Source: Planctomyces sp. (lineage in GTDB: Bacteria > Planctomycetota > Planctomycetia > Planctomycetales > Planctomycetaceae). From it: a stretch of 37,560 nt of DNA. Below, piece after piece: positions 32,514-37,560 of this stretch. Numbering within the stretch: position 1 is the stretch's first letter; every line of letters starts with the position of its first letter. The position numbers and the translations under genes were made by a program. The notes beneath the pieces are model-generated. The model worked only from the letters and a program-made list of their open reading frames with translations, searched no databases and was not told the DNA's origin. The stretch is from positions 1-37,560 of the forward strand of contig PNLE01000014.1 of the NCBI GenBank assembly GCA_013822855.1, in the 5' to 3' direction.

Positions 32514-33839
32514 ATGCATTCACGGCAGTCCTTGCTGAAAAGTGTTGCGTCGGCTGGTGGAAAGTCCGACATCCCCGTGATCTCGATGAACCCACGCTCA
32601 GGCCGCCGATTTTCCCGCCCGCTGGCTGCAGCAGGGGCACTTCTGCTGCCCCTCGTCTGGAGCGTCTTTGGCGTTTCGGGTGCCGGGGCGGCGGATGGAG
32701 CCAAAAATCAGGCCGGCGCCAATTCCAGCAAAGGCGAAGTCCTTTCCAGCGAAGCGAAGAGCAAGCTGGCGGCCAGCCCGTTCTATGGGCAGGTGAGGAA
32801 GAACTTCGGCCAGTGGGATCTCGACCAGAGTGGCGACCTTTCCCTTCCCGAGATTGAACTGGCTGTTCATAACCCGGGTGTCAAAGGGGAATCGGCGGCA
32901 GCGGCGGCTTCCCTCCGACGAGCGGTGCGGGGCGATAAATCACTCCCGCCCCTCTCGCTGGAGAAGATCGCCGGCGGGGTGGTGACCCCCTCCACCAAGG
33001 ACATGCCGCAACCCAAGTACGAATCGATGTATGAGACGGGCTTGAAGAAGATTCGCGAGACCAACCGCGATCTCTTCGCCGATGGCCCGCCCAGGCTGGA
33101 ATCGATCAGCCAGGGGCGTCTGGGCGACTGCTTCCTGATCGTCAGCATGGGTACCTGCGCTTACTGTGATCCCCAGCGGCTGATGAACATGATGCGGATG
33201 CAACCCAGCGGCAAGGTGCTGGTGACACTCGGGAGTGGTCGCCAGTTTGAACTGGAGGCTCCCACCGATGGCGAAGTCATCATCGGTGCCACATCGAAGA
33301 ACACTGGCTGCTGGACCAACGCCTACGAGAAGGCGGTGGGCACCGTCATGCTCGAGCGGGCCCAGGAGAAGAAGACGACCCATGTCACCCCGCTCAGTCT
33401 GATCGGCGTCGGGGGGACGCCCAATGTTCCGTTGGAAATCCTCACCGGCCACAAAGTCCGTCGCCACGGCTGCGAAGACTACCGCCAGGAGAAGGATGCG
33501 AATGGTGCCAGTGCCGAAGACCTGCAACCCCTCCGAGACGACCTCAAGGCCGCCTTCGCCGAGAAGCGGTTGATCGTGGGGGGCTGTGGACCCAAGGGGA
33601 AGCAAGCTTTGGTCAAAGGGATTTACTACAACCATTCCTATGGCGTTTTGGAATACGACGAGGCGACGGATACGGTCCTCTTCTGGAATCCTTTCGGCCA
33701 CAAGTTCACCCCCAAGGGGCCGGATGGCCTGGAGCACGGCTACACCACAACGAACGGCAAGTTCCGTGTCCCGCTGAAGGAAGCCGTCATGTGGTATGGC
33801 TCGTTCAGCATCGAAACGGCCGAACCGTCGGGCAAGTAG
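32514..33839 (+). CDS. Exported calpain-like (C2 family) cysteine protease with EF-hand
   Basis: The product is 441 residues from ATG 32514, with GAGG 6-7 nt upstream and a promoter before it; an ATG at 32586 would give a shorter, more classical signal peptide. A hydrophobic signal segment lies at ~34-59. An EF-hand loop 'DLDQSGDLSLPE' (102-113) has the D-x-D-x-S-G-x-L-x3-E pattern. The protease domain has 'QGRLGDCFLIVSMGT' with catalytic Cys206, 'YYNHSYGVLEY' with His374, and 'FWNPFG' with Asn392, which is the calpain triad order. Calpains are intracellular Ca2+-dependent proteases in animals; bacterial members are scattered. Here both secretion and calcium binding are indicated. A strong terminator follows. 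Confidence 0.85.
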   Translation: MHSRQSLLKSVASAGGKSDIPVISMNPRSGRRFSRPLAAAGALLLPLVWSVFGVSGAGAADGAKNQAGANSSKGEVLSSEAKSKLAASPFYGQVRKNFGQWDLDQSGDLSLPEIELAVHNPGVKGESAAAAASLRRAVRGDKSLPPLSLEKIAGGVVTPSTKDMPQPKYESMYETGLKKIRETNRDLFADGPPRLESISQGRLGDCFLIVSMGTCAYCDPQRLMNMMRMQPSGKVLVTLGSGRQFELEAPTDGEVIIGATSKNTGCWTNAYEKAVGTVMLERAQEKKTTHVTPLSLIGVGGTPNVPLEILTGHKVRRHGCEDYRQEKDANGASAEDLQPLRDDLKAAFAEKRLIVGGCGPKGKQALVKGIYYNHSYGVLEYDEATDTVLFWNPFGHKFTPKGPDGLEHGYTTTNGKFRVPLKEAVMWYGSFSIETAEPSGK

Positions 33840-34291
33840 GGTTTGCTGCCTACATCCCGTATGAATCGCGAAGCACCCGCATCCCGCACATCGCCAAGGG
33901 AATGCTCCCGGTCGCCAACTGGCCGCCGGGAGTTTTTTCGTTGAGTGCCAAGTTGAAATTTGTCGCCCGTTCCGGGGAAAATCCTGAGTCGCCGGGAGCG
34001 ATCTGTTGTTCAAGGAGCGATTTTCCGGTGGCGGAATCGCTACAATCGGGAGATTCTCGCGCCCCTCGCTGTTCATCAGCCGAATGGGGCCGTTTGAGTT
34101 GTGGGATCCCGACTCGTGAGACGATCTTCGCGTTGGGGGAAGCCAGGAAAGCTTTTCCCGTCGGGCAAGTTGTGCGGCTGGTTGGGGACGGAGTCTTCAG
34201 CGATCGCGCGGGCTTGCCACACGGATGAGATGAGGCAAAAGGATGTTTGCCAGGCCCCCCCGCTTGTCCGCAGTGATGTCGGACCCGCAAC
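33840..34291. other. Intergenic region with terminator
   Basis: About 450 nt separate the calpain-like gene and the DnaA-like gene, beginning with the terminator at 33905-33938. I looked for DnaA boxes (TTATNCACA) and saw none. No other gene is seen. Confidence 0.45.
33905..33938 (+). terminator. Intrinsic terminator after the calpain-like gene
   Basis: CTCCCGG (33905-33911) pairs with CCGGGAG (33926-33932), followed directly by TTTTTT. It lies 65 nt past the stop. Confidence 0.88.
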
Positions 34292-35359
34292 ATGCTCGCC
34301 GGACTGTTGGCGCGCAGCCAATCCGCACTGGTTTCCTCGGAGCCGTTTTTGGTGCTTCCGGAGAACCATTTCGCCTATACGGCGGCGATGCGGATTGCCG
34401 AGCCCCTGGGCTCCGCGGGGATTCACGGGCCGAAGATCACGGTGGTCCACGGGCCGACCGGCGGTGGGAAGACCCATCTCTGCCGGCAAGCCGCCCGTGA
34501 AGCCGCCAAGCGTCTCTCGCGAGGGAAACTGCTGTTCGTCCGCGCCCAGGAGTTCACCACGTTCCTCGTCGAGGCCGCCGAGCAGCGGGCTTCGCTGGAA
34601 GCGCAGAGTGCCTTGCGGTCTATCGATGTGCTCGTGCTGGATCAGCTCGACGAACTTCAAGACCGGGCGGACCAGCAGCAGCAGCTCCTCGCCGTCCTGG
34701 ATCTGATGGCCGAGACGGGTGGGCATGTCCTGCTGATCAGCGAGAAGGCACCGGGCGAGCTGCGCGGCGTGACGGGCCGGCTGGTCAACCGTTGCCATGG
34801 GGGATTGTGCACGCCGCTCAAATGGCCAGGGATCGAAAGCCGGCGTCAATTGGCACTTCACTTCGCCCATCAGAAGCATCTCGCACTGAGCGAGGCGGCC
34901 GCTTTGGAGCTGGCCGAGAATCTGCCAGGTTCGCCGGCGCGGCTCTCGCAAGCCATCCAGCAGATTGAAGTGATGGCCCGGCGGGAACAGGCGACGGCGG
35001 ATGCGTTCTTCGTCAAACGTTTTTTGCAGGGGGATCTGCTCACCCAGGTGATCACTGTCGAACAGGTGGCCACGCAAGTCGCGGAGGAGTTCGGCGTCTC
35101 GCTGGAAGCGCTGCAGAGCAAGTCGCGGCATCAGTCGGTCGTGCTCCCCCGCCACTGCGCGATGCTATTGGCCCGGCAGATGACGCAGTCGACGCTCGAG
35201 GAGATCGGCCGCTTCTTCGGCGACCGCAACCACACGACGGTCTCGCACGGCTGCGCGAAGCTGGAAGAACTCCTCCCGGGCACGCCGACCCTGCGGCAGA
35301 TCCTCCAAAAGATCCGCAGCCGCCTCCCCGCCACCCCCGGCCACAGCCGCACGGCGTGA
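34292..35359 (+). CDS. DnaA-like AAA+ protein lacking domains I and II
   Basis: The product has 355 residues; ATG 34292 is the first start after an in-frame TGA at 34274, so no longer N-terminus is encoded here. Domain III has 'FAYTAAMRIAEP', Walker A 'GPTGGGKTHL', Walker B 'IDVLVLDQLDEL' (DQ in place of the usual DD), 'HVLLISEKAPGEL' and 'GRLVNRCHGGL' with the arginine-finger position kept. Domain IV has the DnaA signature-like 'RHCAMLLARQMTQSTLEEIG' followed by 'RFFGDRNHTTVSHGCAKLEE', so it should bind DNA at DnaA-box-like sites. Hda proteins lack domain IV, so this is not Hda. It may be the chromosomal DnaA of a divergent type or a paralogue. No dnaN or recF is adjacent. Confidence 0.85.
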   Translation: MLAGLLARSQSALVSSEPFLVLPENHFAYTAAMRIAEPLGSAGIHGPKITVVHGPTGGGKTHLCRQAAREAAKRLSRGKLLFVRAQEFTTFLVEAAEQRASLEAQSALRSIDVLVLDQLDELQDRADQQQQLLAVLDLMAETGGHVLLISEKAPGELRGVTGRLVNRCHGGLCTPLKWPGIESRRQLALHFAHQKHLALSEAAALELAENLPGSPARLSQAIQQIEVMARREQATADAFFVKRFLQGDLLTQVITVEQVATQVAEEFGVSLEALQSKSRHQSVVLPRHCAMLLARQMTQSTLEEIGRFFGDRNHTTVSHGCAKLEELLPGTPTLRQILQKIRSRLPATPGHSRTA

Positions 35360-35533
35360 TGCGTGCGGTGAGAGATCCCCAAACTGCATTCAGATCGAAT
35401 GCTACGCTCTTTTCTCATTGCATGTGTTGCAGTAAAGTATATCAGGGCTGTAGTGATGTGTGGAAAACTTATGCCAAGCTCAACGCCCTGAGTCCTGCGC
35501 GTCAAAATGATCGGGATGCCGTCTGAGAATTCA

Positions 35534-36595
35534 ATGAATAGAACTCCTATAGAATTCGTTTTTAACTTCGTCGATATTGAAGGCCGCAATATTTCGGAAC
35601 GCCTTCACGGCCGATTTAACGGCCGAATTCTCGATCTCGGTATTGGACAGGTGGGAATCGAATCCATCCTCCATGCCATCTCCCATGATTCCTCGCTCGT
35701 CATTTTTGTTGACGATCCTGAGGATGACTTCAGCGGTGCGATGCTCAAGTGCGACACGCCACACACCGTGTCGCGACTTAAAAGGTGGATTGACAATTCA
35801 CGCAGCTCCCATTGCGTCGAGGTCTATCTTGAATCCTTAGACGAATCCAAGACGATTTCTAGGCGATTCGATGCAGTTTGCCGTTGTTGCCATTCAACGA
35901 TTTTGCTGGCAGGGATCCCAGAAACACCAGAGATCTATTGCCCTTACTGTGTGACAACATCGATTCTCGCCCACGAAGGCTCAGCCATTCTCGAAGAAGA
36001 TCGCTACAGAATCTGTGATGAATGTGGATGTTTTGCAAGAATTCAAACCATGTCACTATTCTTCTTCAATACACTCTTTTTTCTTTTCTGGAGCAGCAGC
36101 TGGCAGAAAGCCTGTTGCCGCGTCTGCATGAGAAAAACGGCTTGGCTGGAACTCTTTGCCAATATTCTCGGATTTATTGGGATCCCCGTGGCTTTAGCGA
36201 ACCTATTCGACTGTTACTTTGGTGCGGACAAAAACATAGGTTTCCGTGATCTCGATAAGGCAAACCATGCGTTTAAGACGGGGCGATATGCGATTGCGGC
36301 CAATCTATATAGAGACATTCTCAGTTTTGTTAAAGTGTCTAGTGGTATCAAATACAATTATGGAATGGCATGTGAGAGAATGGGTGAGAGCCGCTTGAGT
36401 GCAAAGGCGTGGCAGTCCTCGATTCAAGACTGTGGAAACTACGCTCCAGCGTACGAAAAGCTTCGTGACATATATTGTCGTTCGGGGGATACGGCGTCGC
36501 TTGCGAAGCTGGATAAAGTGTTTGTTTGGTCTTACTGGCAAGCTTGCCCCTTGAAGGCAAAAGAGATTTTGGACGGCGCATCATTCGAGCCTTGA
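35534..36595 (+). CDS. Zinc-ribbon membrane protein with C-terminal TPR-like part, copy 1
   Basis: The product is 353 residues from ATG 35534, chosen by alignment with the paralogue that follows; upstream ATGs at 35507 and 35516 add only a few residues. An N-terminal strand-rich domain is followed by Cys pairs 'CRCC' (116-119), 'YCPYC' (136, 139), 'CDEC' (161, 164) and 'CCRVC' (194-198), which look like two zinc ribbons. Hydrophobic segments at ~174-190 and ~206-225 lie around the last Cys group. A C-terminal helical part ('HAFKTGRYAIAANLYRDIL') resembles TPR. I do not recognise a named family. The gene is clearly AT-richer than its paralogue. No good ribosome site is visible. Confidence 0.75.
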   Translation: MNRTPIEFVFNFVDIEGRNISERLHGRFNGRILDLGIGQVGIESILHAISHDSSLVIFVDDPEDDFSGAMLKCDTPHTVSRLKRWIDNSRSSHCVEVYLESLDESKTISRRFDAVCRCCHSTILLAGIPETPEIYCPYCVTTSILAHEGSAILEEDRYRICDECGCFARIQTMSLFFFNTLFFLFWSSSWQKACCRVCMRKTAWLELFANILGFIGIPVALANLFDCYFGADKNIGFRDLDKANHAFKTGRYAIAANLYRDILSFVKVSSGIKYNYGMACERMGESRLSAKAWQSSIQDCGNYAPAYEKLRDIYCRSGDTASLAKLDKVFVWSYWQACPLKAKEILDGASFEP

Positions 36596-36851
36596 GTGTC
36601 AATTGGTGGATGTATTGTTGCTGTAATTGTCCTCTTGATGCGACACACGGATTTCAGTGACCTCAAGACTGGAGATTGTCGAACTTCATCGCACAAGGTG
36701 GAGGAGGGGTGCGATTTCAAGGATCCCCCACCCACGTCACCGCAAGGCTCTTCTCCCAACCACTGGCGGGCGGTAATGTCGCGGGTGCGATGATTCGCCG
36801 GGGGACGACCGGCGGTGGGCTTCACGGGTATTCCGGCTTCGAGGTGTGGTC

Positions 36852-37560
36852 ATGCAGCCGACGATCGATCAACCGTTCAAGTTCAAATTCCAGTTCAGCG
36901 ATCAGAACGGCAACGCCACCAGCGTCTTCTCGCTCAAGGGGAGTTTTGACGGCCAGGCGCTGCAGCTCGACAAGGAGTCGCTGGTCATCGCCGGGCTGCT
37001 GAATGTCGTGCGGCGGCAGAACAGGATGGTGCTCACGGGGATCCGGGATGAGGGCGAAGTCGTCCAGTTCATCCTGATTCTCAGCTCGAAAGGTGTGGCC
37101 GCCCAACTCAAGCAGGCGGTGGATATCGCCCGCAGCGCCCATTGGGCGAAGGTGCATCGGGAACAGCTGGTGGCGGCAGGTCGCGGGAGCAGCTATCGCG
37201 ATGCGACCTGCCCGCACTGCACGGCGACGATCATCCTTTCGGATCTCCCGGTCACGCCGCAGCTCTTCTGCCCCTTCTGCGAAGCGTTGACCACGGTGGC
37301 CGCCAGCGCCGAGCCTCCCGCCAACGAGAAGGAATTCCGCCTCTGCGACGAGTGCGGTATGTTCTCGCATCCGCAGAAGTTCACGATCTTCTACTTCTAC
37401 TTTCTGCTGGTCGTCTACGGCTTCTGGACGAACGAGAAATGGTGCTGCCGGGCCTGCATGCGCAAGGACGCGTGGAAGATGCTCGCGGGGAATTTTCTGT
37501 TCGTCCTGGGGGTGCCCGTGGCGATCACGCAGTTGATCCGGGCCTATAGCGGCTCCTACA
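36852..37560 (+). CDS. Zinc-ribbon membrane protein, copy 2 (3' end outside the window)
   Basis: ATG 36852 is preceded by GAGGTG at 5 nt. The 236 residues seen align along their length with the preceding gene: Cys pairs at 120/123, 140/143, 165/168 and 198/199/202 in the same order. Both proteins have 'CDECG-F', 'CMRK-AW' and a following 'G-PVA' membrane segment. An added 'KFTIFYFYFLLVVYGFW' helix lies between the ribbons. The C-terminal part is cut by the window edge. It is GC-rich, like the bulk of the window. The two genes are tandem paralogues 256 nt apart. The function is unknown; a membrane-bound, zinc-stabilised protein is all that can be said. Confidence 0.78.
   Translation, partial: MQPTIDQPFKFKFQFSDQNGNATSVFSLKGSFDGQALQLDKESLVIAGLLNVVRRQNRMVLTGIRDEGEVVQFILILSSKGVAAQLKQAVDIARSAHWAKVHREQLVAAGRGSSYRDATCPHCTATIILSDLPVTPQLFCPFCEALTTVAASAEPPANEKEFRLCDECGMFSHPQKFTIFYFYFLLVVYGFWTNEKWCCRACMRKDAWKMLAGNFLFVLGVPVAITQLIRAYSGSY

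Noticed and set aside
35459-35467. TGTGGAAAA, one mismatch from a DnaA box, just after the DnaA-like gene
   Set aside because: It is a single imperfect site with no cluster of further boxes and no AT-rich unwinding region, so not enough for an origin call.

Overview
The window looks like a chromosomal segment of a planctomycete (phylum Planctomycetota, probably class Planctomycetia). It is mostly GC-rich. It carries a MoxR/RDD/SpoIIM/DUF4129 gene set, a DUF1573 protein, a membrane-anchored Ser/Thr kinase, a YhaN-like ATPase with a metallophosphoesterase-like partner, and a large TPR protein. This combination is typical of that phylum. The assignment is inferred from gene content; no rRNA or other marker is present to name a species. 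I found no tRNA, rRNA, CRISPR array or intact insertion sequence.

Layout. Positions 1-8380 are a minus-strand run. DUF1573 and MoxR come first, then TerC and a proline-rich secreted protein. A tight RDD-SpoIIM-DUF4129 operon with two ATGA overlaps follows and runs off the left edge. A flippase (+) and a Ser/Thr kinase (-) converge at 10.8 kb. Next come inorganic pyrophosphatase and a glycerophosphodiester phosphodiesterase (+), an AT-richer orphan gene (14.8-15.7 kb), moaA and a sugar-isomerase-like TIM barrel (-), a Cys/His-rich lipoprotein (+, with a clear terminator), and an orphan histidine kinase (-). From 20.1 to 23.3 kb lies an accessory island. It holds a two-gene PIN-domain module with its own sigma70-like promoter, palindromic repeats on both sides, a Fic C-terminal remnant, and a nested 36-nt inverted repeat. 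From 23.3 kb onward are the YhaN/YhaO-like pair (-), gluQ (+), a 947-residue TPR protein (-), a secreted calpain-like protease with an EF-hand (+), a DnaA-like AAA+ protein without domains I/II (+), and two tandem paralogous zinc-ribbon membrane proteins, the second cut by the right edge.

How the genes fit together. Most neighbours are metabolically unrelated, as is usual in this phylum. Clear functional units are the RDD-SpoIIM-DUF4129 operon (probably working with MoxR at the envelope), the YhaO/YhaN-like pair (GTGA overlap, probably DNA metabolism), the PIN module (ATGA overlap), and the tandem zinc-ribbon proteins. Three genes or modules (14.8-15.7, 21.0-22.3 and 35.5-36.6 kb) are visibly AT-richer than their surroundings and are the best candidates for transferred DNA. 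The least described items are the PIN module, the metallophosphoesterase that has lost catalytic motifs, the DnaA-like protein, the zinc-ribbon pair, and the inverted repeat at 22985-23071.
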